Positions 36,352 through 44,603 are shown, numbered from the stretch's first letter. The stretch: 44,875 bases of DNA from Bacilli bacterium (GCA_017428495.1 JAFRQS010000005.1:1-44875), one strand, 5' to 3'. Notes: generated by a model from the letters alone, not told the origin. Numbers and translations: made by a program.

Positions 36352-37222
36352 AAGAAAAGCTCTTGGAAAGGGATTAGAAGAACTGTTTAATTCTGAAAGT
36401 TTAGAATTAGATAAAATTGAGAATAGAATAATTGAAAGTGCTTCAAAGGATGAAATTGTAGATATTGATTTATCACTTTTAAGATCAAATCCTTATCAGC
36501 CAAGAAAAATATTTGATGAGGAAGCTTTACAAGAATTAAGTGATTCAATAAAAATATATGGTGTTTTTCAACCAATAATTGTAAAAAAGAGTATTAGAGG
36601 ATATGACATAATTGCTGGTGAAAGAAGAGTAAAAGCAAGTCGTATGGCAGGGCTTACTAAAATACCAGCTATAGTTAGGGATTTTTCTGATGAACAAATG
36701 ATGCAAATAGCATTATTAGAAAACTTACAAAGAGAAAATCTAACAGCAATAGAAGAAGCAACAGCATATAGAGATATTATTAAAGCTTTGCAAATTACTC
36801 AGGAAGAATTGGCTAAAAAAATTGGAAAAAGTAGAAGTCATGTTACTAATATGTTAGGACTTTTGAAATTACCAGCAAAAGTACAAGATATGGTTTTAAA
36901 AAATGAATTATCTATGGGACATGCAAGAGTACTTAGTAAGTTAGAAAATGAAACTGATATTATTAATTTTGCAAATAAAGTATTAAAAGAAAATATAAGT
37001 GTTAGAAAATTAGAAAATTTAGTAGATTCTAATTATAGTAGACATATAGAAATAAAAAGAAAAAAAGATAAAGATGCTAAATATAAGTATTTAGAAGAAG
37101 CTTTAGAAGAAAAATTTGGATCAAAAGTAAAAATATTAGATGGAAAGATAATAATAAATTATTCATCACTTAATGATTTAAATAGAATAGTTGAAATTTT
37201 TAATATAAATATAGGGGATTAA
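36341..37222 (+). CDS. parB: Chromosome partitioning protein ParB/Spo0J
   Basis: This 293-aa protein starts with the typical RRKALGKGLEELF. The ParB/Srx CTPase domain follows, with LRSNPYQPRKIFDEEALQEL, GVFQPIIVKKS and IIAGERRVKASRMAG (the GERR motif). Then come ENLQRENLTAIEEATAY and an HTH (TQEELAKKIGKSRSHVTNMLGLLKLP), with a C-terminal dimerisation domain. It clamps on DNA at parS sites and interacts with Soj. No perfect parS (TGTTTCACGTGAAACA) was seen in this window, so its loading sites must be outside or divergent. Confidence 0.96.
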   Translation: METRRKALGKGLEELFNSESLELDKIENRIIESASKDEIVDIDLSLLRSNPYQPRKIFDEEALQELSDSIKIYGVFQPIIVKKSIRGYDIIAGERRVKASRMAGLTKIPAIVRDFSDEQMMQIALLENLQRENLTAIEEATAYRDIIKALQITQEELAKKIGKSRSHVTNMLGLLKLPAKVQDMVLKNELSMGHARVLSKLENETDIINFANKVLKENISVRKLENLVDSNYSRHIEIKRKKDKDAKYKYLEEALEEKFGSKVKILDGKIIINYSSLNDLNRIVEIFNINIGD

Positions 37223-37223
37223 T

Positions 37224-37406
37224 ATGAAAGATTATAAACTAGGAAGTTTGGTTATTATGAAAAAAAGTCATCCTTGTGGAGAAAACTTATGGAAAGTAAC
37301 AAGGGTAGGAGTAGATATCAAAATAAAATGTGTTAAATGCAATAGGGAAATAATGCTTAGTAGTTTAGATTTTGAAAAAAAACTTAAGAAAGTAGTTGAA
37401 TTGTAA
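37224..37406 (+). CDS. DUF951 family protein
   Basis: This 60-aa protein contains VIMKKSHPCGENLWKVTRVG and IKIKCVKCNREIMLS, the defining sequence of DUF951. A Cys after HP and a CxxC pair may bind metal. It follows parB by one base and its stop overlaps the next start (TAATG). DUF951 genes commonly sit beside parB and ychF near the origin in Firmicutes. Function unknown. Confidence 0.9.
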   Translation: MKDYKLGSLVIMKKSHPCGENLWKVTRVGVDIKIKCVKCNREIMLSSLDFEKKLKKVVEL

Positions 37407-38947
37407 TGGAAACAAAAAAAGAAAAAAAGAGTTGGTTAAATAATGCAATATTGTTTTTAATGACACTTATTGTATTAGTTATTATATTAAGCGTAATAGG
37501 TTCATTAATGAATTGGGAAGGAACTTATTCAAAATTTAATACAATTACAGGTAATATGGATAGTACTTTAGTATCAGTTGAATCATTGTTTTCAAGAGAA
37601 GGGGCGAGGTACATAATAGGAAACGTATTATCTACATTTATGTCATTTACTCCACTTGTAATGTTTTTGTTTTCAATGATTGGAATAGGATTTGCTGAAA
37701 AATCTGGTTTATTTAAAGCAATGTTTTCAAGTAAAAAAAGAAGAGTAAATAAATTTTTATTATCATTTATTATTGCATTTATTTCAATAATATCTACAGT
37801 TATTGGTGATATTGGATTTGTAATTGTAGTACCACTTGCTGCTATTATATTTTTAGCTAATAATAGAAATCCAATAATAGGTATAATAGCGTCTTTTGCA
37901 GCTATTACAGCTGGTTATGGAATAAATATAATGATTACACAAATGGATTATAATTTATTTGATATAACTGATATGTCTTCAAAGTTAATAGATAAAACAT
38001 ACTATGTTACCATAACAGGCAACATATTTGTTGGAATTATATGTTCAGTATTAATGGCATTATTAATAGCATTTGTAACTGAAAAATTTACTGTAAAAAA
38101 AGCAAAAAAATATAAGATAGATGAATTTATTGAAGAAGAAACTCTTACAAAAGATGGAAAAAAAGGATTGAGATATGCAGTTGGTTTTGCAATATTATCA
38201 ATATTATTCTTTATATATATGCTAATACCATTAGGAACACCATTATCAGGCTTATTATTAGATTATGCAGAAACTGATTTCTATGGCAGAATTTTTAGTG
38301 GTAATTCATATGTTATACAAGGTCTAGCATTTATGATATCTGTAACATTAATAATTTGTGGATGGATATATGGAAGAGTAGCAAAAACTATTAAAACTAA
38401 AAATGATTTTTCAACATACTTATATGACTCATTAAATAATATTGGAAGTATATTAGTATTATTCTTTTTTGCAGCACAACTAATAGCATTATTCAAGAAA
38501 ACTAATTTAGGCTTAGTATTTTCTATAAAAGCTGCTGATTTAATTAACTCATCTGGATTTGCTGGAATTCCACTTGTATTATTATTCTTTATATTAGTAT
38601 TATTAGTTAATATATTTCAAACATCAGCAACAATTAAATGGAGTGTTATGGCTCCTATAGTTGTACCAATATTTATGAAATCAAATATGAGTCCAGAATT
38701 TGCACAATTAGTATTTAGAGCAGGAGATACAGTAACAAATATAATTACACCATTCTTTCCATATTTTGTAGTTTTAATAGGAATGTTACAAATATATAAT
38801 AAACAAGAAGAAGCAATAGGAATAAGATATACATATAAATTATTGTTCCCATATTTAGTGGCTACTTTAATATTCTGGGTAGTAATACTTATCTGTTGGT
38901 ATATACTAAATATACCTATTGGAATAGGAGCTAATCCACTATTATAA
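37406..38947 (+). CDS. AbgT-family transporter
   Basis: This 513-aa membrane protein has about 11-13 hydrophobic helices and AbgT/MtrF family traits: FTPLVMFLFSMIGIGFAEKSGLFKAM, the re-entrant hairpin region STVIGDIGFVIVVPLAAIIF and a second one at TSATIKWSVMAPIVVPIFM, with DTVTNIITPFFPYF near the C-terminus. The family exports or imports p-aminobenzoyl-glutamate and related folate or sulfonamide compounds; the substrate here is not known. It interrupts the usual parB-DUF951-ychF order and overlaps the DUF951 stop, so it is cotranscribed with the partition genes. Confidence 0.88.
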   Translation: METKKEKKSWLNNAILFLMTLIVLVIILSVIGSLMNWEGTYSKFNTITGNMDSTLVSVESLFSREGARYIIGNVLSTFMSFTPLVMFLFSMIGIGFAEKSGLFKAMFSSKKRRVNKFLLSFIIAFISIISTVIGDIGFVIVVPLAAIIFLANNRNPIIGIIASFAAITAGYGINIMITQMDYNLFDITDMSSKLIDKTYYVTITGNIFVGIICSVLMALLIAFVTEKFTVKKAKKYKIDEFIEEETLTKDGKKGLRYAVGFAILSILFFIYMLIPLGTPLSGLLLDYAETDFYGRIFSGNSYVIQGLAFMISVTLIICGWIYGRVAKTIKTKNDFSTYLYDSLNNIGSILVLFFFAAQLIALFKKTNLGLVFSIKAADLINSSGFAGIPLVLLFFILVLLVNIFQTSATIKWSVMAPIVVPIFMKSNMSPEFAQLVFRAGDTVTNIITPFFPYFVVLIGMLQIYNKQEEAIGIRYTYKLLFPYLVATLIFWVVILICWYILNIPIGIGANPLL

Positions 38948-38967
38948 GGATATATTAAGGAGGTTTT

Positions 38968-40065
38968 ATGAGCTTAAAAGCAGGTATAGTTGGATTACCT
39001 AATGTAGGTAAATCCACATTATTTAATGCAATTACAAAAAATAATATTTTAATTGCAAATTATCCATTTGCAACTATTGAACCTAATGTTGGAATAGTTA
39101 CAGTAAATGATGAAAGATTAAAAGTATTAAATGACATGTATAATCCTAAGAAACTTATAGAAACTACTTTTGAATTTACTGATATAGCAGGTCTTGTTAA
39201 AGGAGCATCTAAAGGTGAAGGATTAGGAAATAAATTCTTATCTCATATAAGAGAAGTAGATGCAATATGTGAAGTAGTAAGATGCTTTGATGATTCAAAT
39301 ATAATACATGTTGAAGGAAATGCAGATCCTATAAGAGATATAGAAATAATAAATATAGAATTAACATTAGCAGACTTAGATGTTGTTCAAAATAGAATAG
39401 GAAAAATCGAAAAAAAAGCACAAACTACAAAGGATAAAGATGCTTTAGCAGAGCTTTCCGTATTAAAAATGATGGAAGAAGCTTTAGCAAGTGATATTCC
39501 GATTAGAAGACTTAAGTTTTCACAAGAAGAAGAAAAAATGATTAAGTCATTCAATTTATTAACTAGTAAACCAATAATATATTTAGCAAATATAAATGAA
39601 AGTGATATTGGTAAATCTAATGAATATGTTGATAAAGTAAGAGAATATGCTGTTAAAGATAACGCAGATGTTATAGAAATGTGTGCAAAAATAGAAAGTG
39701 AAATATCAGAATTAGATGATGAAGAAAAGAATGAATTCTTACATGAATTAGGAATAAAAGAAAGTGGATTGGATAGTTTAGTAAAATCTACATATAATTT
39801 ATTAGGACTTAGAACTTTCTTTACAGTAGGTTCTGATGAAGTAAGAGCGTGGACATTTAAACAAGGGATGAAAGCACCTGAATGTGCAGGTATAATTCAT
39901 ACAGATTTTCAAAAAGGATTTATAAAAGCAGAAGTAATGAGTTACAATGATTTGATTGAATGTGGGAATGAAGTAAAAGTAAAAGAAAGTGGAAAAATGA
40001 GATTAGAAGGAAAGGAATATGAAATGCAAGATGGTGATATCTGTCATTTCAGGTTTAATGTATGA
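38968..40065 (+). CDS. ychF: Ribosome-associated ATPase YchF/OLA1
   Basis: This 365-aa protein has the family's standard length. P-loop GLPNVGKST is near residue 9, with NYPFATIEPNVG, Walker B FTDIAGLVKGASKGEGLGNKFL and the degenerate G4 motif (YLANINESD) that makes YchF prefer ATP. A coiled-coil insertion lies in the middle, and a C-terminal TGS domain has RTFFTVGSDEVRAWTF and GIIHTDFQKGFIKAEV. A strong AGGAGG site precedes ATG 38968. Its stop overlaps the next gene as ATGA. In Bacillus the homologue directly precedes rpsF. Confidence 0.97.
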   Translation: MSLKAGIVGLPNVGKSTLFNAITKNNILIANYPFATIEPNVGIVTVNDERLKVLNDMYNPKKLIETTFEFTDIAGLVKGASKGEGLGNKFLSHIREVDAICEVVRCFDDSNIIHVEGNADPIRDIEIINIELTLADLDVVQNRIGKIEKKAQTTKDKDALAELSVLKMMEEALASDIPIRRLKFSQEEEKMIKSFNLLTSKPIIYLANINESDIGKSNEYVDKVREYAVKDNADVIEMCAKIESEISELDDEEKNEFLHELGIKESGLDSLVKSTYNLLGLRTFFTVGSDEVRAWTFKQGMKAPECAGIIHTDFQKGFIKAEVMSYNDLIECGNEVKVKESGKMRLEGKEYEMQDGDICHFRFNV

Positions 40066-40577
40066 AAAAAGTTAATTTAGTATCTTCAATAATATTATTA
40101 GTGTTAGGTATAGTATTATTATTTATACCAGGCAATATAATTACTACTATATTAAGAATTTTTGGAGCTTTAATAATTGCTTTAGGAGTAATAAGTATAA
40201 TAAATGCTACTAAAGATAAACCAACTAATGCAGAATTAGTATATGGGATATTAATGACCATTTTAGGATTAATATTCTTATCTAATCCAGAAGTAATAGC
40301 AGGTATAATACCATTTATATTAGGAGTATGGATTACTATAAATAGTTTATTTAAATTACAGGTAGTAGCTAATCTAAAGAAAACAAATGATGATTATGTA
40401 AAACCATTAGTAGTAAACTTAATAACACTATTAATAGGTATAATACTTATGTTTAATCCATTTAAAGGTGCAGAAGCTGTTATAATGATTATAGGTATAT
40501 TTATGATTGCTTATTCATTATTAGATTTATTAAATTATTTCTTTACTAAACCAAAAAAAATTAAAGTAATTAAATAA
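40062..40577 (+). CDS. DUF308 (HdeD-like) membrane protein
   Basis: This 171-aa protein has six hydrophobic helices in three pairs with the repeated pattern G-I-x-L-F-I-P-G / G-L-I-F-L-S-N-P / G-I-I-L-M-F-N-P. This is characteristic of DUF308, the family of E. coli HdeD. Function is poorly known. It is translationally coupled to ychF by a four-base overlap and ends the partition operon at the terminator at 40587. Confidence 0.8.
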   Translation: MKKVNLVSSIILLVLGIVLLFIPGNIITTILRIFGALIIALGVISIINATKDKPTNAELVYGILMTILGLIFLSNPEVIAGIIPFILGVWITINSLFKLQVVANLKKTNDDYVKPLVVNLITLLIGIILMFNPFKGAEAVIMIIGIFMIAYSLLDLLNYFFTKPKKIKVIK

Positions 40578-40586
40578 TTATAAAAT

Positions 40587-40634
40587 AAAAAGATACAATA
40601 ATTATAATTTAATATAACAATTGTATCTTTTTTA
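40587..40634 (+). terminator. Rho-independent terminator ending the par-ychF operon
   Basis: AAAAAGATACAA (40587-40598) pairs with TTGTATCTTTTT (40621-40632), and T continues. The two arms also give a T run on the - strand, so it may act in both directions. Confidence 0.8.
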
Positions 40635-40661
40635 TAATTTGATATAACATTAAAGTATCTG

Positions 40662-40684
40662 TTGTCAAATTATTATGGTATAAT
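40662..40684 (+). promoter_or_regulatory. Pilin promoter, copy 1
   Basis: An extended -10 TGGTATAAT (40676-40684) with TTGTCA at 40662-40667. The same ~25-base block precedes the pilin at 44650. TTGTCA is only 11 bases from the -10, so it is more likely an activator or UP-type element than a -35. Confidence 0.55.
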
Positions 40685-40708
40685 AAGAATATATGATAGG
40701 AGAGAAAT

Positions 40709-41512
40709 ATGAAGAATAAAAAAGGATTTACATTAGTAGAATTATTAGCAGTAATAGTAATATTAGCGGTAATACTTATAATAGCAATACCACAGATAAT
40801 GAATACAATAAAAACCACAAGATTAAAAACTATGGAAGATAGTGCAAAACTAATAGCAACAAATGCAGAGAAAGACTATTTAAGTCAACAAGCAATAAAT
40901 CAAAATTATAGTGCAACAAATATACCATGTACTGATGTTGCAAAATTAAGTGATGATTATTCAAGTTGTACAATAAGATACAATGATAGTGGAGTAGCAA
41001 CAGTAAAATTAAAGGGAGCAAATGGTGGTAAGTTTGATGGAATAACATGTACTGGTACAAAAGATAGTATTAATTGTACACAAAGGGATCCAAATGCGCC
41101 TGAGTATGTATACTCATTCCCATATTTGGGATCAAATGATACAACAATTGATTACACAACATTGGGTAGGGATGTATTTATAAGATGGCCAGGAGATACA
41201 GTTAATTTTGATTTAGACGATAATCCAGAAGTATGTATATTACATAGAGGAAATAGTAGTTCAGATATGAATTGTTTTTCAAGAGAATATTCTATTGAAA
41301 ATACTAATCATATAAATCAAGTATTTGGTGAAACAAATTGTTCTATTTATAGTCATGGTGAAAATTATTCATGTACAAATAATAATAAAACTTGTGAAGT
41401 ACCTACTGATATTGGATTTATTACAAAATGCACAATTAACGTGGCTGGTAATAAATCCAATACGTGTTCTATTAATAATGATCGTGTATATTGTGATGTT
41501 TATTCAAAATAG
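40709..41512 (+). CDS. Type IV pilin-like protein, paralogue 1
   Basis: This 267-aa protein has the prepilin peptidase signal MKNKKG-FTLVELLAVIVIL, with Glu at position +5 of the mature protein, and a long N-terminal helix typical of type IV pilins and pseudopilins. The first ~60 codons are almost identical to the gene at 41589. After about residue 125 the sequence diverges into an Asn/Asp/Cys-rich domain with multiple Cys (probably disulfide-linked) ending CSINNDRVYCDVYSK. Assembly ATPase, platform and peptidase genes are not in the window. Its shape suggests one of a family of adhesive or antigenically variable minor pilins. Confidence 0.85.
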   Translation: MKNKKGFTLVELLAVIVILAVILIIAIPQIMNTIKTTRLKTMEDSAKLIATNAEKDYLSQQAINQNYSATNIPCTDVAKLSDDYSSCTIRYNDSGVATVKLKGANGGKFDGITCTGTKDSINCTQRDPNAPEYVYSFPYLGSNDTTIDYTTLGRDVFIRWPGDTVNFDLDDNPEVCILHRGNSSSDMNCFSREYSIENTNHINQVFGETNCSIYSHGENYSCTNNNKTCEVPTDIGFITKCTINVAGNKSNTCSINNDRVYCDVYSK

Positions 41513-41536
41513 TAATCATAATTTTATTATTGAATG

Positions 41537-41564
41537 TTGATTTGAGAGATTGTATAGCTATAAT
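41537..41564 (+). promoter_or_regulatory. Promoter of pilin paralogue 2
   Basis: TTGATT (41537-41542), 16-base spacer, TATAAT (41559-41564). It differs from the promoter block of paralogues 1 and 3, although the ribosome site region (TAGGAGAGAAATATG) is shared with paralogue 1. Confidence 0.55.
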
Positions 41565-41588
41565 AAAAGTATAAGATAGGAGAGAAAT

Positions 41589-42395
41589 ATGAAGAATAAA
41601 AAAGGGTTTACATTAGTAGAGTTATTAGCAGTAATAGTAATATTAGCGGTAATACTTATAATAGCAATACCACAGATAATGGATACAATAAAAACCACAA
41701 GATTAAAAACTATGGAAGATAGTGCAAAACTAATAGCAACAAATGCAGAAAAAGATTATCTAGCACAACAAACAATTAATCAAAATTATAATGTAGAAAG
41801 TATACCATGTTCTGATGTTGCAAAATTAAGTGATGATTATGAATCATGCTCTATAACATATTCTCTTTTCGGTAGAGAAGCAATAGTAAAATTAAAAGGA
41901 GCATCAGGTGGTAAATTTAATAATATGCAGTGCTTTGGTACAAAAGATAATATGGATTGCTGGGAAAGTACTGGTGATTCGAATTGGATATATGCATTTG
42001 GAAATATAACAAATTTAAATAATGGAGAAGAGGATTATAGATATTTAAATTCCCCTGTATTTATAAAATTTAATAAAAATGATTTAAGTGAAAAATATGT
42101 GTGTACAACATTTGGTATTTCTATAGCAGATGAACCAACATGCATAAGTGCAAATGCATATAACAATTATATTAATGCTGAAGATAAAACAAATACAGAA
42201 TGGTATAATATGAAGAGATTATTTGGTGAGGCACGATGCACTGAAGCATCATATATTTCATGTCATGATAGTTCTTGGGGTTGCAGTTCTGGATCTTATG
42301 GTGCAACATGTTACTATGACCATGGTGATTATGCTTCATGCAATATAAATGCTGCCGGAAGTATTAATTGTACAACAATGAAGAGTAATTCTTAA
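41589..42395 (+). CDS. Type IV pilin-like protein, paralogue 2
   Basis: This 268-aa protein has the same signal and N-terminal helix as paralogue 1 (MKNKKG-FTLVELLAVIVIL), near-identical in DNA for about 170 bases from before the ribosome site. The first ~120 residues keep the shared core (IPCSDVAKLSDDYESCSI, KLKGASGGKF). The C-terminal half is different: Trp/Asn/Tyr-rich with about ten Cys (for example CHDSSWGCSSGSYGATCYYD). Both end in a similar CxINxAG motif. The pair looks like a recent duplication with replaced or fast-evolving C-terminal domains. Confidence 0.85.
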   Translation: MKNKKGFTLVELLAVIVILAVILIIAIPQIMDTIKTTRLKTMEDSAKLIATNAEKDYLAQQTINQNYNVESIPCSDVAKLSDDYESCSITYSLFGREAIVKLKGASGGKFNNMQCFGTKDNMDCWESTGDSNWIYAFGNITNLNNGEEDYRYLNSPVFIKFNKNDLSEKYVCTTFGISIADEPTCISANAYNNYINAEDKTNTEWYNMKRLFGEARCTEASYISCHDSSWGCSSGSYGATCYYDHGDYASCNINAAGSINCTTMKSNS

Positions 42396-42420
42396 AATTA
42401 TGAGTAATCATAATTTTTTA
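42394..42420 (+). terminator. Rho-independent terminator after pilin 2
   Basis: AAAATTATGA (42394-42403) pairs with TCATAATTTT (42408-42417) and a T-rich tail follows. The stem starts within the stop codon. Confidence 0.75.
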
Positions 42421-42441
42421 TTTTTTATTGACATATTATTA

Positions 42442-42470
42442 TTGAATAAAAAATATATTTGTTGTATAAT
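42442..42470 (+). promoter_or_regulatory. Promoter of rpsF-ssb-rpsR
   Basis: TTGAAT (42442-42447), 17-base spacer, consensus TATAAT (42465-42470). Confidence 0.65.
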
Positions 42471-42475
42471 ACTCA

Positions 42476-42540
42476 CGAGTAATTGAATTACTCCTTGCTT
42501 TTCTTATGGAAAAGCCGTTTAGACCGAAAGGAGGATATAG
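42476..42540 (+). promoter_or_regulatory. rpsF leader, S6:S18-binding RNA element
   Basis: GCTTTTC (42497-42503) pairs with GAAAAGC (42509-42515), immediately followed by CCG (42515-42517). An outer stem CTCCTT (42491-42496) with AAGGAG (42528-42533) would cover the ribosome site. A hairpin with a CCG on the 3' side of an internal loop is the described motif of autoregulatory rpsF leaders recognised by the S6:S18 complex. The match is by eye. Confidence 0.6.
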
Positions 42541-42542
42541 GT

Positions 42543-42824
42543 ATGAAATATGAAATAATGTTTATAGTAAGACCTAATCTAGAAGAAAATGATCTTAAAG
42601 GAATAGTTAAGAATTTCGAAGAAGTTTTAACTAAGAATGGTGCTAAGATTGAATCTTCTAAAGATATGGGACAAAAAGAACTAGCTTATGAAATTAATGA
42701 TCATAAGAGTGGTTACTACTATTTATATGAAATTAGTTCAAAAGATGATAAAGCTGAAAAAGAATTTAATCGTCTTGCAAATCTAAGTGAAGATATAATT
42801 CGTCATATAATAATAAAGTTATAG
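42543..42824 (+). CDS. rpsF: 30S ribosomal protein S6
   Basis: This 93-aa protein, complete for S6, runs [20 protein letters not shown], then [20 protein letters not shown] and ends [17 protein letters not shown] 42543 is set by AAAGGAGG just upstream; an in-frame upstream extension would run through the regulatory leader. S6 binds S18 on the small-subunit platform, and both are encoded in this operon, with ssb between them. Confidence 0.97.
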   Translation: MKYEIMFIVRPNLEENDLKGIVKNFEEVLTKNGAKIESSKDMGQKELAYEINDHKSGYYYLYEISSKDDKAEKEFNRLANLSEDIIRHIIIKL

Positions 42825-42837
42825 AAAGAGGTTAATT

Positions 42838-43278
42838 ATGAACAAAGTTGTTTTAATAGGACGTTTAACAAAGGATCCTGAACTTAGATATACAGCAAGT
42901 AATGTTGCGGCAGCAAGTTTTACTTTAGCAGTTAATAGAACATTTCAAAATCAAAATGGTGTTAGAGAAGCTGATTTCATAAATATAGTAATGTGGAGAA
43001 AACAAGCTGAAACTGCTAAGAAATATCTTTCTAAAGGAAGTTTAATTGCTGTTGAAGGAAGAATCCAAACTAGAAATTATGATGGTGCAGATGGAAAGAA
43101 AGTATATGTTACTGAAGTAGTAGCAGATAACTTTGAATTCCTTGAATCAAAAGGTCAAAGGGGAGCAAATACTGATATAGAATTTAATCAAGATGTTCCA
43201 ACTGCTGATGTAAGTGATGAACCATATATAGATTTTGGAGACTCAATAGAATTAAGTGATGATGACATCGCATTTTAA
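42838..43278 (+). CDS. ssb: Single-stranded DNA-binding protein
   Basis: This 146-aa protein has an N-terminal OB fold: [51 protein letters not shown] and [38 protein letters not shown] linker leads to the acidic tail DDDIAF, the docking tip for replication and repair proteins. It sits between rpsF and rpsR, as in most Firmicutes. Confidence 0.97.
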   Translation: MNKVVLIGRLTKDPELRYTASNVAAASFTLAVNRTFQNQNGVREADFINIVMWRKQAETAKKYLSKGSLIAVEGRIQTRNYDGADGKKVYVTEVVADNFEFLESKGQRGANTDIEFNQDVPTADVSDEPYIDFGDSIELSDDDIAF

Positions 43279-43293
43279 AAAGGAGGAATAGTA

Positions 43294-43512
43294 ATGGCAG
43301 AATTTTATAGAAAAAAGAAAAAAGTTTGTCAATTATGTGCTGGTAAAGAAGTTAACTACAAAGATGTAGAAACTATAAAGAAATATGTTGATAGAGAAAA
43401 ATACAAGATATTACCAAGAAGAGTAACTGGAACTTGTGCAAAACATCAAAGGGTTGTTGCAGAAGAAGTAAAGAAAGCTCGTTTTATGGCACTAATACCA
43501 TATGTAGGATAA
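43294..43512 (+). CDS. rpsR: 30S ribosomal protein S18
   Basis: This 72-aa protein has [40 protein letters not shown] and AIKRARxMALIPYV-like ending ([13 protein letters not shown]), the diagnostic S18 sequence. Three Cys are present, as in zinc-binding S18 forms. An AAAGGAGG-type ribosome site precedes it. The stop codon forms the loop of the operon terminator. Confidence 0.97.
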   Translation: MAEFYRKKKKVCQLCAGKEVNYKDVETIKKYVDREKYKILPRRVTGTCAKHQRVVAEEVKKARFMALIPYVG

Positions 43513-43529
43513 TCCTACATATTTTTTTA
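43500..43529 (+). terminator. Terminator with the rpsR stop codon in its loop
   Basis: TATGTAGGA (43501-43509, coding) pairs perfectly with TCCTACATA (43513-43521) around the three-base loop TAA, the rpsR stop, and is followed by seven T. Confidence 0.9.
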
Positions 43530-43558
43530 AAATTTACAAAAATAAATATTTATTAAAG

Positions 43559-43606
43559 AAAAAGGTACAAATAAAAGAATATAATTCTAATATTTGTACT
43601 TTTTTG
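43559..43606. terminator. Second, bidirectional-looking terminator
   Basis: AAAAAGGTACAAATA (43559-43573) pairs with TATTTGTACTTTTTT (43591-43605) with one wobble. A and T runs on both sides would allow termination on either strand. Confidence 0.65.
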
Positions 43607-43638
43607 TATATTTCTAATTACTAAAATCTTATTTTTGT

Positions 43639-43667
43639 AATTTGATTAAGATGTTTATATATGTTAT
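43639..43667 (+). promoter_or_regulatory. Promoter of the ORF6N gene
   Basis: TTGATT, a 17-base spacer and TATTTT, about 25 bases before ATG 43690. It is preceded by TTTTTGTAAT, similar to the sequence before the toxin-like promoter at 30074. Confidence 0.4.
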
Positions 43668-43689
43668 TTTGCGTATAGGATGTGATAAT

Positions 43690-44535
43690 ATGCAAGAAAT
43701 AGAAAATATGATATATGAAATAAGAGGTAAACAAGTAATGTTAGATTCTGATTTAGCAAAATTATATAAGTGTAAAAATGGAACTAAAGAAATAAATCAA
43801 GCAGTAAAGAATAATATTAATAAGTTTCCTATTGATTTTGCTTTTGTATTAAATAATATAGAAAGTAAAAATCTTTTAGTCAAAATTTTTGACCAAAAAA
43901 AGGAACTGCGTGGAGGTAGATATAAAAATCCAAGAGTATTTACTGAAGAGGGAATATTGATGTTAGCAACTATATTAAAAAGTGAAATGGCAATAAAAAT
44001 GAGTATTAAAATAATTAATGTTTTTGTATCCATGAGAAAGTATATAGGCAGTAATCTAATAGAACAAAAGTATATAAATAATATGGTATTGGAGCATGAC
44101 TCTGAAATTAAAATATTATTTGATAAATTAGAAGAGAAGAAAGTAAATAATGAAATATATTTTAATGGAATGATATATGATAGTTATAGTAAGATATTAG
44201 ATATATTTAGCAAAACTAAAAATGAGTTAATAATAATAGATAATTATGCAGATAAAGTAATATTAGATATAGTAAGAAGATTAAAAGTGAGTGTAATATT
44301 AATTACTAGTAATAAGTTATTAAGTGTACAAGATATAGAAAAATATAATAAACAATATAATAATTTAAAAGTAATGTATGATAATACATTTCATGACAGA
44401 TATTTTATATTAGATAAAAAAATAGTTTATCATTGTGGAACAAGTGTTAATAGAATAGGTTATAAAACATTTTCTATTAATTTAATTAGTGATATTGATA
44501 TTATTAATGCACTATTAAATAGAATAAACCTATAA
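43690..44535 (+). CDS. ORF6N domain protein with C-terminal PLD-like motif
   Basis: This 281-aa protein starts at ATG 43690. The N-terminal ~110 residues are an ORF6N (phage antirepressor-type DNA-binding) domain: IYEIRGKQVMLDSDLAKLY, then NINKFPIDFAFVLN and GRYKNPRVFTEEGILMLATIL. A helical linker follows (about 125-175), then an alpha/beta domain. That domain contains HDRYFILD (His235, Arg237, Asp242) and CGTSVN (Gly250, Asn254), close to a single phospholipase-D-type HxK-x4-D-GxxN motif with Lys replaced by Arg. ORF6N proteins are common in phages and mobile regions but also occur alone on chromosomes. It lies between rpsR and a pilin gene with its own promoter. Function unproven. Confidence 0.75.
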   Translation: MQEIENMIYEIRGKQVMLDSDLAKLYKCKNGTKEINQAVKNNINKFPIDFAFVLNNIESKNLLVKIFDQKKELRGGRYKNPRVFTEEGILMLATILKSEMAIKMSIKIINVFVSMRKYIGSNLIEQKYINNMVLEHDSEIKILFDKLEEKKVNNEIYFNGMIYDSYSKILDIFSKTKNELIIIDNYADKVILDIVRRLKVSVILITSNKLLSVQDIEKYNKQYNNLKVMYDNTFHDRYFILDKKIVYHCGTSVNRIGYKTFSINLISDIDIINALLNRINL

Positions 44536-44603
44536 TTTTTAGATTTTACTGATAATGCTTACATCAACATATATTTACTTTGATATTTTATATAAACTAT
44601 TAC

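Noticed and set aside
35469..37222. A parS centromere site next to parAB
   Set aside because: No sequence close to TGTTTCACGTGAAACA was found here or elsewhere in the window.
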